A stretch of DNA of 64,000 nucleotides from Amaranthus tricolor. Lineage: Eukaryota > Streptophyta > Magnoliopsida > Caryophyllales > Amaranthaceae. A program made the translations under genes and the position numbers. Shown here piece by piece: positions 35,857-48,072 of the stretch. Under the pieces are notes generated by a model that saw nothing but the letters and a program-made list of their open reading frames with translations, was not told where the DNA came from and ran no database searches. Each line of letters begins with the position of its first letter. The stretch's first letter is position 1. Location of the stretch: positions 9,284,815-9,348,814 of the forward strand of contig NC_080053.1 of the NCBI RefSeq assembly GCF_026212465.1, in the 5' to 3' direction.

Positions 35857-35975
35857 GGGTGCGATCATACCAGCACTAATGCACCGGATCCCATCAGAAC
35901 TCCGCAGTTAAGCGTGCTTGGGCGAGAGTAGTACTAGGATGGGTGACCTCCTGGGAAGTCCTCGTGTTGCACCCC
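35857..35975 (+). rRNA. 5S rRNA, copy 54
   Basis: Consensus gene. Spacer: tract 1 T11, a = T, b = C, tract 2 T16; next copy 672 bp on. Confidence 0.98.
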
Positions 35976-36528
35976 TTTTTCCCTCCTTTTTTTTTTTAAT
36001 TTTTCTTATCTGTTTCCGCTGCACTTGAGCAGAAGGCATTTCAGTGGTTATCGTAGTATACTCCATGGAAGTAATTTTATTTATAAAAATATAACTCGCA
36101 ACCGGGTCCCGACCTCGAATTTACGGGCACTCGAAAGATAGGACCCGTCGAGGCGGGTCGATGCGCATACGAACGAATTGTCCGAAAGAGGCGTGCGTCG
36201 GTGCGTTCGTGTAAGCGGAAATTGCACCGGGTCCCGTCGGAAGTCCCCGCGGAAGCGCGCCCGGCATGGATGGCCTCTTGATTTCCAAGTGTTGCGCGGA
36301 TTTCTCATATATTTTGTCGCTTTTTTGTTGCGAGTTCACCTGGCTTTTAAAGCCGGCGGACTCTTTTGTGAATCGGACAATACCGGGAGGGTGAAAAACG
36401 GTATTCGGGAAGGAGAAGGCTCGAAATAGGGGTCTCGGCTGCGAATTTACGAGCTTTGGAATGCTCTGGTTTTTTTTTTTTTTTTGGGCGGCATTGCGCA
36501 TGTAAACAAATTGCTACGGTGAATGAAC

Positions 36529-36647
36529 GGGTGCGATCATACCAGCACTAATGCACCGGATCCCATCAGAACTCCGCAGTTAAGCGTGCTTGGGCGAGAG
36601 TAGTACTAGGATGGGTGACCTCCTGGGAAGTCCTCGTGTTGCACCCC
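36529..36647 (+). rRNA. 5S rRNA, copy 55
   Basis: Consensus gene. Spacer: tract 1 T11, a = A, b = C, tract 2 T16; next copy 672 bp on. Confidence 0.98.
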
Positions 36648-37200
36648 TTTTTCCCTCCTTTTTTTTTTTAATTTTTCTTATCTGTTTCCGCTGCACTTGA
36701 GCAGAAGGCATTTCAGTGGTTATCGTAGTATACTCCATGGAAGTAATTTTATTTATAAAAATATAACTCGCAACCGGGTCCCGACCTCGAATTTACGGGC
36801 ACTCGAAAGATAGGACCCGTCGAGGCGGGTCGATGCGCATACGAACGAATTGTCCGAAAGAGGCGTGCGTCGGTGCGTTCGTGTAAGCGGAAATTGCACC
36901 GGGTCCCGTCGGAAGTCCCCGCGGAAGCGCGCCCGGCATGGATGGCCTCTTGATTTCCAAGTGTTGCGCGGATTTCTCAAATATTTTGTCGCTTTTTTGT
37001 TGCGAGTTCACCTGGCTTTTAAAGCCGGCGGACTCTTTTGTGAATCGGACAATACCGGGAGGGTGAAAAACGGTATTCGGGAAGGAGAAGGCTCGAAATA
37101 GGGGTCTCGGCTGCGAATTTACGAGCTTTGGAATGCTCTGGTTTTTTTTTTTTTTTTGGGCGGCATTGCGCATGTAAACAAATTGCTACGGTGAATGAAC

Positions 37201-37319
37201 GGGTGCGATCATACCAGCACTAATGCACCGGATCCCATCAGAACTCCGCAGTTAAGCGTGCTTGGGCGAGAGTAGTACTAGGATGGGTGACCTCCTGGGA
37301 AGTCCTCGTGTTGCACCCC
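37201..37319 (+). rRNA. 5S rRNA, copy 56
   Basis: Consensus gene. Spacer: tract 1 T11, a = T, b = C, tract 2 T16; next copy 672 bp on. Confidence 0.98.
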
Positions 37320-37872
37320 TTTTTCCCTCCTTTTTTTTTTTAATTTTTCTTATCTGTTTCCGCTGCACTTGAGCAGAAGGCATTTCAGTGGTTATCGTAG
37401 TATACTCCATGGAAGTAATTTTATTTATAAAAATATAACTCGCAACCGGGTCCCGACCTCGAATTTACGGGCACTCGAAAGATAGGACCCGTCGAGGCGG
37501 GTCGATGCGCATACGAACGAATTGTCCGAAAGAGGCGTGCGTCGGTGCGTTCGTGTAAGCGGAAATTGCACCGGGTCCCGTCGGAAGTCCCCGCGGAAGC
37601 GCGCCCGGCATGGATGGCCTCTTGATTTCCAAGTGTTGCGCGGATTTCTCATATATTTTGTCGCTTTTTTGTTGCGAGTTCACCTGGCTTTTAAAGCCGG
37701 CGGACTCTTTTGTGAATCGGACAATACCGGGAGGGTGAAAAACGGTATTCGGGAAGGAGAAGGCTCGAAATAGGGGTCTCGGCTGCGAATTTACGAGCTT
37801 TGGAATGCTCTGGTTTTTTTTTTTTTTTTGGGCGGCATTGCGCATGTAAACAAATTGCTACGGTGAATGAAC

Positions 37873-37991
37873 GGGTGCGATCATACCAGCACTAATGCAC
37901 CGGATCCCATCAGAACTCCGCAGTTAAGCGTGCTTGGGCGAGAGTAGTACTAGGATGGGTGACCTCCTGGGAAGTCCTCGTGTTGCACCCC
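37873..37991 (+). rRNA. 5S rRNA, copy 57
   Basis: Consensus gene. Spacer: tract 1 T11, a = A, b = T, tract 2 T17; next copy 673 bp on. Confidence 0.98.
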
Positions 37992-38545
37992 TTTTTCCCT
38001 CCTTTTTTTTTTTAATTTTTCTTATCTGTTTCCGCTGCACTTGAGCAGAAGGCATTTCAGTGGTTATCGTAGTATACTCCATGGAAGTAATTTTATTTAT
38101 AAAAATATAACTCGCAACCGGGTCCCGACCTCGAATTTACGGGCACTCGAAAGATAGGACCCGTCGAGGCGGGTCGATGCGCATACGAACGAATTGTCCG
38201 AAAGAGGCGTGCGTCGGTGCGTTCGTGTAAGCGGAAATTGCACCGGGTCCCGTCGGAAGTCCCCGCGGAAGCGCGCCCGGCATGGATGGCCTCTTGATTT
38301 CCAAGTGTTGCGCGGATTTCTCAAATATTTTGTCGCTTTTTTGTTGCGAGTTCACCTGGCTTTTAAAGCCGGCGGACTCTTTTGTGAATCGGACAATACC
38401 GGGAGGGTGAAAAACGGTATTTGGGAAGGAGAAGGCTCGAAATAGGGGTCTCGGCTGCGAATTTACGAGCTTTGGAATGCTCTGGTTTTTTTTTTTTTTT
38501 TTGGGCGGCATTGCGCATGTAAACAAATTGCTACGGTGAATGAAC

Positions 38546-38664
38546 GGGTGCGATCATACCAGCACTAATGCACCGGATCCCATCAGAACTCCGCAGTTAA
38601 GCGTGCTTGGGCGAGAGTAGTACTAGGATGGGTGACCTCCTGGGAAGTCCTCGTGTTGCACCCC
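38546..38664 (+). rRNA. 5S rRNA, copy 58
   Basis: Consensus gene. Spacer: tract 1 T11, a = T, b = C, tract 2 T17; next copy 673 bp on. Confidence 0.98.
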
Positions 38665-39218
38665 TTTTTCCCTCCTTTTTTTTTTTAATTTTTCTTATCT
38701 GTTTCCGCTGCACTTGAGCAGAAGGCATTTCAGTGGTTATCGTAGTATACTCCATGGAAGTAATTTTATTTATAAAAATATAACTCGCAACCGGGTCCCG
38801 ACCTCGAATTTACGGGCACTCGAAAGATAGGACCCGTCGAGGCGGGTCGATGCGCATACGAACGAATTGTCCGAAAGAGGCGTGCGTCGGTGCGTTCGTG
38901 TAAGCGGAAATTGCACCGGGTCCCGTCGGAAGTCCCCGCGGAAGCGCGCCCGGCATGGATGGCCTCTTGATTTCCAAGTGTTGCGCGGATTTCTCATATA
39001 TTTTGTCGCTTTTTTGTTGCGAGTTCACCTGGCTTTTAAAGCCGGCGGACTCTTTTGTGAATCGGACAATACCGGGAGGGTGAAAAACGGTATTCGGGAA
39101 GGAGAAGGCTCGAAATAGGGGTCTCGGCTGCGAATTTACGAGCTTTGGAATGCTCTGGTTTTTTTTTTTTTTTTTGGGCGGCATTGCGCATGTAAACAAA
39201 TTGCTACGGTGAATGAAC

Positions 39219-39337
39219 GGGTGCGATCATACCAGCACTAATGCACCGGATCCCATCAGAACTCCGCAGTTAAGCGTGCTTGGGCGAGAGTAGTACTAGG
39301 ATGGGTGACCTCCTGGGAAGTCCTCGTGTTGCACCCC
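39219..39337 (+). rRNA. 5S rRNA, copy 59
   Basis: Consensus gene. Spacer: tract 1 T11, a = A, b = C, tract 2 T16; next copy 672 bp on. Confidence 0.98.
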
Positions 39338-39890
39338 TTTTTCCCTCCTTTTTTTTTTTAATTTTTCTTATCTGTTTCCGCTGCACTTGAGCAGAAGGCA
39401 TTTCAGTGGTTATCGTAGTATACTCCATGGAAGTAATTTTATTTATAAAAATATAACTCGCAACCGGGTCCCGACCTCGAATTTACGGGCACTCGAAAGA
39501 TAGGACCCGTCGAGGCGGGTCGATGCGCATACGAACGAATTGTCCGAAAGAGGCGTGCGTCGGTGCGTTCGTGTAAGCGGAAATTGCACCGGGTCCCGTC
39601 GGAAGTCCCCGCGGAAGCGCGCCCGGCATGGATGGCCTCTTGATTTCCAAGTGTTGCGCGGATTTCTCAAATATTTTGTCGCTTTTTTGTTGCGAGTTCA
39701 CCTGGCTTTTAAAGCCGGCGGACTCTTTTGTGAATCGGACAATACCGGGAGGGTGAAAAACGGTATTCGGGAAGGAGAAGGCTCGAAATAGGGGTCTCGG
39801 CTGCGAATTTACGAGCTTTGGAATGCTCTGGTTTTTTTTTTTTTTTTGGGCGGCATTGCGCATGTAAACAAATTGCTACGGTGAATGAAC

Positions 39891-40009
39891 GGGTGCGATC
39901 ATACCAGCACTAATGCACCGGATCCCATCAGAACTCCGCAGTTAAGCGTGCTTGGGCGAGAGTAGTACTAGGATGGGTGACCTCCTGGGAAGTCCTCGTG
40001 TTGCACCCC
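39891..40009 (+). rRNA. 5S rRNA, copy 60
   Basis: Consensus gene. Spacer: tract 1 T11, a = A, b = C, tract 2 T15; next copy 671 bp on. Confidence 0.98.
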
Positions 40010-40561
40010 TTTTTCCCTCCTTTTTTTTTTTAATTTTTCTTATCTGTTTCCGCTGCACTTGAGCAGAAGGCATTTCAGTGGTTATCGTAGTATACTCCAT
40101 GGAAGTAATTTTATTTATAAAAATATAACTCGCAACCGGGTCCCGACCTCGAATTTACGGGCACTCGAAAGATAGGACCCGTCGAGGCGGGTCGATGCGC
40201 ATACGAACGAATTGTCCGAAAGAGGCGTGCGTCGGTGCGTTCGTGTAAGCGGAAATTGCACCGGGTCCCGTCGGAAGTCCCCGCGGAAGCGCGCCCGGCA
40301 TGGATGGCCTCTTGATTTCCAAGTGTTGCGCGGATTTCTCAAATATTTTGTCGCTTTTTTGTTGCGAGTTCACCTGGCTTTTAAAGCCGGCGGACTCTTT
40401 TGTGAATCGGACAATACCGGGAGGGTGAAAAACGGTATTCGGGAAGGAGAAGGCTCGAAATAGGGGTCTCGGCTGCGAATTTACGAGCTTTGGAATGCTC
40501 TGGTTTTTTTTTTTTTTTGGGCGGCATTGCGCATGTAAACAAATTGCTACGGTGAATGAAC

Positions 40562-40680
40562 GGGTGCGATCATACCAGCACTAATGCACCGGATCCCATC
40601 AGAACTCCGCAGTTAAGCGTGCTTGGGCGAGAGTAGTACTAGGATGGGTGACCTCCTGGGAAGTCCTCGTGTTGCACCCC
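40562..40680 (+). rRNA. 5S rRNA, copy 61
   Basis: Consensus gene. Spacer: tract 1 T10, a = A, b = T, tract 2 T16; next copy 671 bp on. Confidence 0.98.
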
Positions 40681-41232
40681 TTTTTCCCTCCTTTTTTTTT
40701 TAATTTTTCTTATCTGTTTCCGCTGCACTTGAGCAGAAGGCATTTCAGTGGTTATCGTAGTATACTCCATGGAAGTAATTTTATTTATAAAAATATAACT
40801 CGCAACCGGGTCCCGACCTCGAATTTACGGGCACTCGAAAGATAGGACCCGTCGAGGCGGGTCGATGCGCATACGAACGAATTGTCCGAAAGAGGCGTGC
40901 GTCGGTGCGTTCGTGTAAGCGGAAATTGCACCGGGTCCCGTCGGAAGTCCCCGCGGAAGCGCGCCCGGCATGGATGGCCTCTTGATTTCCAAGTGTTGCG
41001 CGGATTTCTCAAATATTTTGTCGCTTTTTTGTTGCGAGTTCACCTGGCTTTTAAAGCCGGCGGACTCTTTTGTGAATCGGACAATACCGGGAGGGTGAAA
41101 AACGGTATTTGGGAAGGAGAAGGCTCGAAATAGGGGTCTCGGCTGCGAATTTACGAGCTTTGGAATGCTCTGGTTTTTTTTTTTTTTTTGGGCGGCATTG
41201 CGCATGTAAACAAATTGCTACGGTGAATGAAC

Positions 41233-41351
41233 GGGTGCGATCATACCAGCACTAATGCACCGGATCCCATCAGAACTCCGCAGTTAAGCGTGCTTGGGCG
41301 AGAGTAGTACTAGGATGGGTGACCTCCTGGGAAGTCCTCGTGTTGCACCCC
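41233..41351 (+). rRNA. 5S rRNA, copy 62
   Basis: Consensus gene. Spacer: tract 1 T11, a = T, b = C, tract 2 T16, with two private changes, C to A at 41504 (GGGAACTCG) and G to A at 41761 (ACCAGGAGG); next copy 672 bp on. Confidence 0.98.
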
Positions 41352-41904
41352 TTTTTCCCTCCTTTTTTTTTTTAATTTTTCTTATCTGTTTCCGCTGCAC
41401 TTGAGCAGAAGGCATTTCAGTGGTTATCGTAGTATACTCCATGGAAGTAATTTTATTTATAAAAATATAACTCGCAACCGGGTCCCGACCTCGAATTTAC
41501 GGGAACTCGAAAGATAGGACCCGTCGAGGCGGGTCGATGCGCATACGAACGAATTGTCCGAAAGAGGCGTGCGTCGGTGCGTTCGTGTAAGCGGAAATTG
41601 CACCGGGTCCCGTCGGAAGTCCCCGCGGAAGCGCGCCCGGCATGGATGGCCTCTTGATTTCCAAGTGTTGCGCGGATTTCTCATATATTTTGTCGCTTTT
41701 TTGTTGCGAGTTCACCTGGCTTTTAAAGCCGGCGGACTCTTTTGTGAATCGGACAATACCAGGAGGGTGAAAAACGGTATTCGGGAAGGAGAAGGCTCGA
41801 AATAGGGGTCTCGGCTGCGAATTTACGAGCTTTGGAATGCTCTGGTTTTTTTTTTTTTTTTGGGCGGCATTGCGCATGTAAACAAATTGCTACGGTGAAT
41901 GAAC

Positions 41905-42023
41905 GGGTGCGATCATACCAGCACTAATGCACCGGATCCCATCAGAACTCCGCAGTTAAGCGTGCTTGGGCGAGAGTAGTACTAGGATGGGTGACCTCCT
42001 GGGAAGTCCTCGTGTTGCACCCC
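41905..42023 (+). rRNA. 5S rRNA, copy 63
   Basis: Consensus gene. Spacer: tract 1 T11, a = A, b = T, tract 2 T16; next copy 672 bp on. Confidence 0.98.
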
Positions 42024-42576
42024 TTTTTCCCTCCTTTTTTTTTTTAATTTTTCTTATCTGTTTCCGCTGCACTTGAGCAGAAGGCATTTCAGTGGTTATC
42101 GTAGTATACTCCATGGAAGTAATTTTATTTATAAAAATATAACTCGCAACCGGGTCCCGACCTCGAATTTACGGGCACTCGAAAGATAGGACCCGTCGAG
42201 GCGGGTCGATGCGCATACGAACGAATTGTCCGAAAGAGGCGTGCGTCGGTGCGTTCGTGTAAGCGGAAATTGCACCGGGTCCCGTCGGAAGTCCCCGCGG
42301 AAGCGCGCCCGGCATGGATGGCCTCTTGATTTCCAAGTGTTGCGCGGATTTCTCAAATATTTTGTCGCTTTTTTGTTGCGAGTTCACCTGGCTTTTAAAG
42401 CCGGCGGACTCTTTTGTGAATCGGACAATACCGGGAGGGTGAAAAACGGTATTTGGGAAGGAGAAGGCTCGAAATAGGGGTCTCGGCTGCGAATTTACGA
42501 GCTTTGGAATGCTCTGGTTTTTTTTTTTTTTTTGGGCGGCATTGCGCATGTAAACAAATTGCTACGGTGAATGAAC

Positions 42577-42695
42577 GGGTGCGATCATACCAGCACTAAT
42601 GCACCGGATCCCATCAGAACTCCGCAGTTAAGCGTGCTTGGGCGAGAGTAGTACTAGGATGGGTGACCTCCTGGGAAGTCCTCGTGTTGCACCCC
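42577..42695 (+). rRNA. 5S rRNA, copy 64
   Basis: Consensus gene. Spacer: tract 1 T11, a = T, b = C, tract 2 T17; next copy 673 bp on. Confidence 0.98.
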
Positions 42696-43249
42696 TTTTT
42701 CCCTCCTTTTTTTTTTTAATTTTTCTTATCTGTTTCCGCTGCACTTGAGCAGAAGGCATTTCAGTGGTTATCGTAGTATACTCCATGGAAGTAATTTTAT
42801 TTATAAAAATATAACTCGCAACCGGGTCCCGACCTCGAATTTACGGGCACTCGAAAGATAGGACCCGTCGAGGCGGGTCGATGCGCATACGAACGAATTG
42901 TCCGAAAGAGGCGTGCGTCGGTGCGTTCGTGTAAGCGGAAATTGCACCGGGTCCCGTCGGAAGTCCCCGCGGAAGCGCGCCCGGCATGGATGGCCTCTTG
43001 ATTTCCAAGTGTTGCGCGGATTTCTCATATATTTTGTCGCTTTTTTGTTGCGAGTTCACCTGGCTTTTAAAGCCGGCGGACTCTTTTGTGAATCGGACAA
43101 TACCGGGAGGGTGAAAAACGGTATTCGGGAAGGAGAAGGCTCGAAATAGGGGTCTCGGCTGCGAATTTACGAGCTTTGGAATGCTCTGGTTTTTTTTTTT
43201 TTTTTTGGGCGGCATTGCGCATGTAAACAAATTGCTACGGTGAATGAAC

Positions 43250-43368
43250 GGGTGCGATCATACCAGCACTAATGCACCGGATCCCATCAGAACTCCGCAG
43301 TTAAGCGTGCTTGGGCGAGAGTAGTACTAGGATGGGTGACCTCCTGGGAAGTCCTCGTGTTGCACCCC
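43250..43368 (+). rRNA. 5S rRNA, copy 65
   Basis: Consensus gene. Spacer: tract 1 T11, a = A, b = C, tract 2 T16; next copy 672 bp on. Confidence 0.98.
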
Positions 43369-43921
43369 TTTTTCCCTCCTTTTTTTTTTTAATTTTTCTT
43401 ATCTGTTTCCGCTGCACTTGAGCAGAAGGCATTTCAGTGGTTATCGTAGTATACTCCATGGAAGTAATTTTATTTATAAAAATATAACTCGCAACCGGGT
43501 CCCGACCTCGAATTTACGGGCACTCGAAAGATAGGACCCGTCGAGGCGGGTCGATGCGCATACGAACGAATTGTCCGAAAGAGGCGTGCGTCGGTGCGTT
43601 CGTGTAAGCGGAAATTGCACCGGGTCCCGTCGGAAGTCCCCGCGGAAGCGCGCCCGGCATGGATGGCCTCTTGATTTCCAAGTGTTGCGCGGATTTCTCA
43701 AATATTTTGTCGCTTTTTTGTTGCGAGTTCACCTGGCTTTTAAAGCCGGCGGACTCTTTTGTGAATCGGACAATACCGGGAGGGTGAAAAACGGTATTCG
43801 GGAAGGAGAAGGCTCGAAATAGGGGTCTCGGCTGCGAATTTACGAGCTTTGGAATGCTCTGGTTTTTTTTTTTTTTTTGGGCGGCATTGCGCATGTAAAC
43901 AAATTGCTACGGTGAATGAAC

Positions 43922-44040
43922 GGGTGCGATCATACCAGCACTAATGCACCGGATCCCATCAGAACTCCGCAGTTAAGCGTGCTTGGGCGAGAGTAGTACT
44001 AGGATGGGTGACCTCCTGGGAAGTCCTCGTGTTGCACCCC
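43922..44040 (+). rRNA. 5S rRNA, copy 66
   Basis: Consensus gene. Spacer: tract 1 T12, a = A, b = C, the C to G marker at 44465, tract 2 T16; next copy 673 bp on. Confidence 0.98.
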
Positions 44041-44594
44041 TTTTTCCCTCCTTTTTTTTTTTTAATTTTTCTTATCTGTTTCCGCTGCACTTGAGCAGAA
44101 GGCATTTCAGTGGTTATCGTAGTATACTCCATGGAAGTAATTTTATTTATAAAAATATAACTCGCAACCGGGTCCCGACCTCGAATTTACGGGCACTCGA
44201 AAGATAGGACCCGTCGAGGCGGGTCGATGCGCATACGAACGAATTGTCCGAAAGAGGCGTGCGTCGGTGCGTTCGTGTAAGCGGAAATTGCACCGGGTCC
44301 CGTCGGAAGTCCCCGCGGAAGCGCGCCCGGCATGGATGGCCTCTTGATTTCCAAGTGTTGCGCGGATTTCTCAAATATTTTGTCGCTTTTTTGTTGCGAG
44401 TTCACCTGGCTTTTAAAGCCGGCGGACTCTTTTGTGAATCGGACAATACCGGGAGGGTGAAAAAGGGTATTCGGGAAGGAGAAGGCTCGAAATAGGGGTC
44501 TCGGCTGCGAATTTACGAGCTTTGGAATGCTCTGGTTTTTTTTTTTTTTTTGGGCGGCATTGCGCATGTAAACAAATTGCTACGGTGAATGAAC

Positions 44595-44713
44595 GGGTGC
44601 GATCATACCAGCACTAATGCACCGGATCCCATCAGAACTCCGCAGTTAAGCGTGCTTGGGCGAGAGTAGTACTAGGATGGGTGACCTCCTGGGAAGTCCT
44701 CGTGTTGCACCCC
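44595..44713 (+). rRNA. 5S rRNA, copy 67
   Basis: Consensus gene. Spacer: tract 1 T10, a = A, b = C, tract 2 T16; next copy 671 bp on. Confidence 0.98.
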
Positions 44714-45265
44714 TTTTTCCCTCCTTTTTTTTTTAATTTTTCTTATCTGTTTCCGCTGCACTTGAGCAGAAGGCATTTCAGTGGTTATCGTAGTATACTC
44801 CATGGAAGTAATTTTATTTATAAAAATATAACTCGCAACCGGGTCCCGACCTCGAATTTACGGGCACTCGAAAGATAGGACCCGTCGAGGCGGGTCGATG
44901 CGCATACGAACGAATTGTCCGAAAGAGGCGTGCGTCGGTGCGTTCGTGTAAGCGGAAATTGCACCGGGTCCCGTCGGAAGTCCCCGCGGAAGCGCGCCCG
45001 GCATGGATGGCCTCTTGATTTCCAAGTGTTGCGCGGATTTCTCAAATATTTTGTCGCTTTTTTGTTGCGAGTTCACCTGGCTTTTAAAGCCGGCGGACTC
45101 TTTTGTGAATCGGACAATACCGGGAGGGTGAAAAACGGTATTCGGGAAGGAGAAGGCTCGAAATAGGGGTCTCGGCTGCGAATTTACGAGCTTTGGAATG
45201 CTCTGGTTTTTTTTTTTTTTTTGGGCGGCATTGCGCATGTAAACAAATTGCTACGGTGAATGAAC

Positions 45266-45384
45266 GGGTGCGATCATACCAGCACTAATGCACCGGATCC
45301 CATCAGAACTCCGCAGTTAAGCGTGCTTGGGCGAGAGTAGTACTAGGATGGGTGACCTCCTGGGAAGTCCTCGTGTTGCACCCC
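45266..45384 (+). rRNA. 5S rRNA, copy 68
   Basis: Consensus gene. Spacer: tract 1 T10, a = A, b = T, tract 2 T16; next copy 671 bp on. Confidence 0.98.
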
Positions 45385-45936
45385 TTTTTCCCTCCTTTTT
45401 TTTTTAATTTTTCTTATCTGTTTCCGCTGCACTTGAGCAGAAGGCATTTCAGTGGTTATCGTAGTATACTCCATGGAAGTAATTTTATTTATAAAAATAT
45501 AACTCGCAACCGGGTCCCGACCTCGAATTTACGGGCACTCGAAAGATAGGACCCGTCGAGGCGGGTCGATGCGCATACGAACGAATTGTCCGAAAGAGGC
45601 GTGCGTCGGTGCGTTCGTGTAAGCGGAAATTGCACCGGGTCCCGTCGGAAGTCCCCGCGGAAGCGCGCCCGGCATGGATGGCCTCTTGATTTCCAAGTGT
45701 TGCGCGGATTTCTCAAATATTTTGTCGCTTTTTTGTTGCGAGTTCACCTGGCTTTTAAAGCCGGCGGACTCTTTTGTGAATCGGACAATACCGGGAGGGT
45801 GAAAAACGGTATTTGGGAAGGAGAAGGCTCGAAATAGGGGTCTCGGCTGCGAATTTACGAGCTTTGGAATGCTCTGGTTTTTTTTTTTTTTTTGGGCGGC
45901 ATTGCGCATGTAAACAAATTGCTACGGTGAATGAAC

Positions 45937-46055
45937 GGGTGCGATCATACCAGCACTAATGCACCGGATCCCATCAGAACTCCGCAGTTAAGCGTGCTTG
46001 GGCGAGAGTAGTACTAGGATGGGTGACCTCCTGGGAAGTCCTCGTGTTGCACCCC
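45937..46055 (+). rRNA. 5S rRNA, copy 69
   Basis: Consensus gene. Spacer: tract 1 T11, a = T (46388) together with b = T (46486), a combination found nowhere else in the window; tract 2 T16; next copy 672 bp on. Confidence 0.98.
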
Positions 46056-46608
46056 TTTTTCCCTCCTTTTTTTTTTTAATTTTTCTTATCTGTTTCCGCT
46101 GCACTTGAGCAGAAGGCATTTCAGTGGTTATCGTAGTATACTCCATGGAAGTAATTTTATTTATAAAAATATAACTCGCAACCGGGTCCCGACCTCGAAT
46201 TTACGGGCACTCGAAAGATAGGACCCGTCGAGGCGGGTCGATGCGCATACGAACGAATTGTCCGAAAGAGGCGTGCGTCGGTGCGTTCGTGTAAGCGGAA
46301 ATTGCACCGGGTCCCGTCGGAAGTCCCCGCGGAAGCGCGCCCGGCATGGATGGCCTCTTGATTTCCAAGTGTTGCGCGGATTTCTCATATATTTTGTCGC
46401 TTTTTTGTTGCGAGTTCACCTGGCTTTTAAAGCCGGCGGACTCTTTTGTGAATCGGACAATACCGGGAGGGTGAAAAACGGTATTTGGGAAGGAGAAGGC
46501 TCGAAATAGGGGTCTCGGCTGCGAATTTACGAGCTTTGGAATGCTCTGGTTTTTTTTTTTTTTTTGGGCGGCATTGCGCATGTAAACAAATTGCTACGGT
46601 GAATGAAC

Positions 46609-46727
46609 GGGTGCGATCATACCAGCACTAATGCACCGGATCCCATCAGAACTCCGCAGTTAAGCGTGCTTGGGCGAGAGTAGTACTAGGATGGGTGACC
46701 TCCTGGGAAGTCCTCGTGTTGCACCCC
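46609..46727 (+). rRNA. 5S rRNA, copy 70
   Basis: Consensus gene. Spacer: tract 1 T11, a = A, b = C, tract 2 T17; next copy 673 bp on. Confidence 0.98.
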
Positions 46728-47281
46728 TTTTTCCCTCCTTTTTTTTTTTAATTTTTCTTATCTGTTTCCGCTGCACTTGAGCAGAAGGCATTTCAGTGGT
46801 TATCGTAGTATACTCCATGGAAGTAATTTTATTTATAAAAATATAACTCGCAACCGGGTCCCGACCTCGAATTTACGGGCACTCGAAAGATAGGACCCGT
46901 CGAGGCGGGTCGATGCGCATACGAACGAATTGTCCGAAAGAGGCGTGCGTCGGTGCGTTCGTGTAAGCGGAAATTGCACCGGGTCCCGTCGGAAGTCCCC
47001 GCGGAAGCGCGCCCGGCATGGATGGCCTCTTGATTTCCAAGTGTTGCGCGGATTTCTCAAATATTTTGTCGCTTTTTTGTTGCGAGTTCACCTGGCTTTT
47101 AAAGCCGGCGGACTCTTTTGTGAATCGGACAATACCGGGAGGGTGAAAAACGGTATTCGGGAAGGAGAAGGCTCGAAATAGGGGTCTCGGCTGCGAATTT
47201 ACGAGCTTTGGAATGCTCTGGTTTTTTTTTTTTTTTTTGGGCGGCATTGCGCATGTAAACAAATTGCTACGGTGAATGAAC

Positions 47282-47400
47282 GGGTGCGATCATACCAGCA
47301 CTAATGCACCGGATCCCATCAGAACTCCGCAGTTAAGCGTGCTTGGGCGAGAGTAGTACTAGGATGGGTGACCTCCTGGGAAGTCCTCGTGTTGCACCCC
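47282..47400 (+). rRNA. 5S rRNA, copy 71
   Basis: Consensus gene. Spacer: tract 1 T11, a = A, b = C, tract 2 T16; next copy 672 bp on. Confidence 0.98.
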
Positions 47401-47953
47401 TTTTTCCCTCCTTTTTTTTTTTAATTTTTCTTATCTGTTTCCGCTGCACTTGAGCAGAAGGCATTTCAGTGGTTATCGTAGTATACTCCATGGAAGTAAT
47501 TTTATTTATAAAAATATAACTCGCAACCGGGTCCCGACCTCGAATTTACGGGCACTCGAAAGATAGGACCCGTCGAGGCGGGTCGATGCGCATACGAACG
47601 AATTGTCCGAAAGAGGCGTGCGTCGGTGCGTTCGTGTAAGCGGAAATTGCACCGGGTCCCGTCGGAAGTCCCCGCGGAAGCGCGCCCGGCATGGATGGCC
47701 TCTTGATTTCCAAGTGTTGCGCGGATTTCTCAAATATTTTGTCGCTTTTTTGTTGCGAGTTCACCTGGCTTTTAAAGCCGGCGGACTCTTTTGTGAATCG
47801 GACAATACCGGGAGGGTGAAAAACGGTATTCGGGAAGGAGAAGGCTCGAAATAGGGGTCTCGGCTGCGAATTTACGAGCTTTGGAATGCTCTGGTTTTTT
47901 TTTTTTTTTTGGGCGGCATTGCGCATGTAAACAAATTGCTACGGTGAATGAAC

Positions 47954-48072
47954 GGGTGCGATCATACCAGCACTAATGCACCGGATCCCATCAGAACTCC
48001 GCAGTTAAGCGTGCTTGGGCGAGAGTAGTACTAGGATGGGTGACCTCCTGGGAAGTCCTCGTGTTGCACCCC
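47954..48072 (+). rRNA. 5S rRNA, copy 72
   Basis: Consensus gene. Spacer: tract 1 T11, a = A, b = C, tract 2 T16; next copy 672 bp on. Confidence 0.98.
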
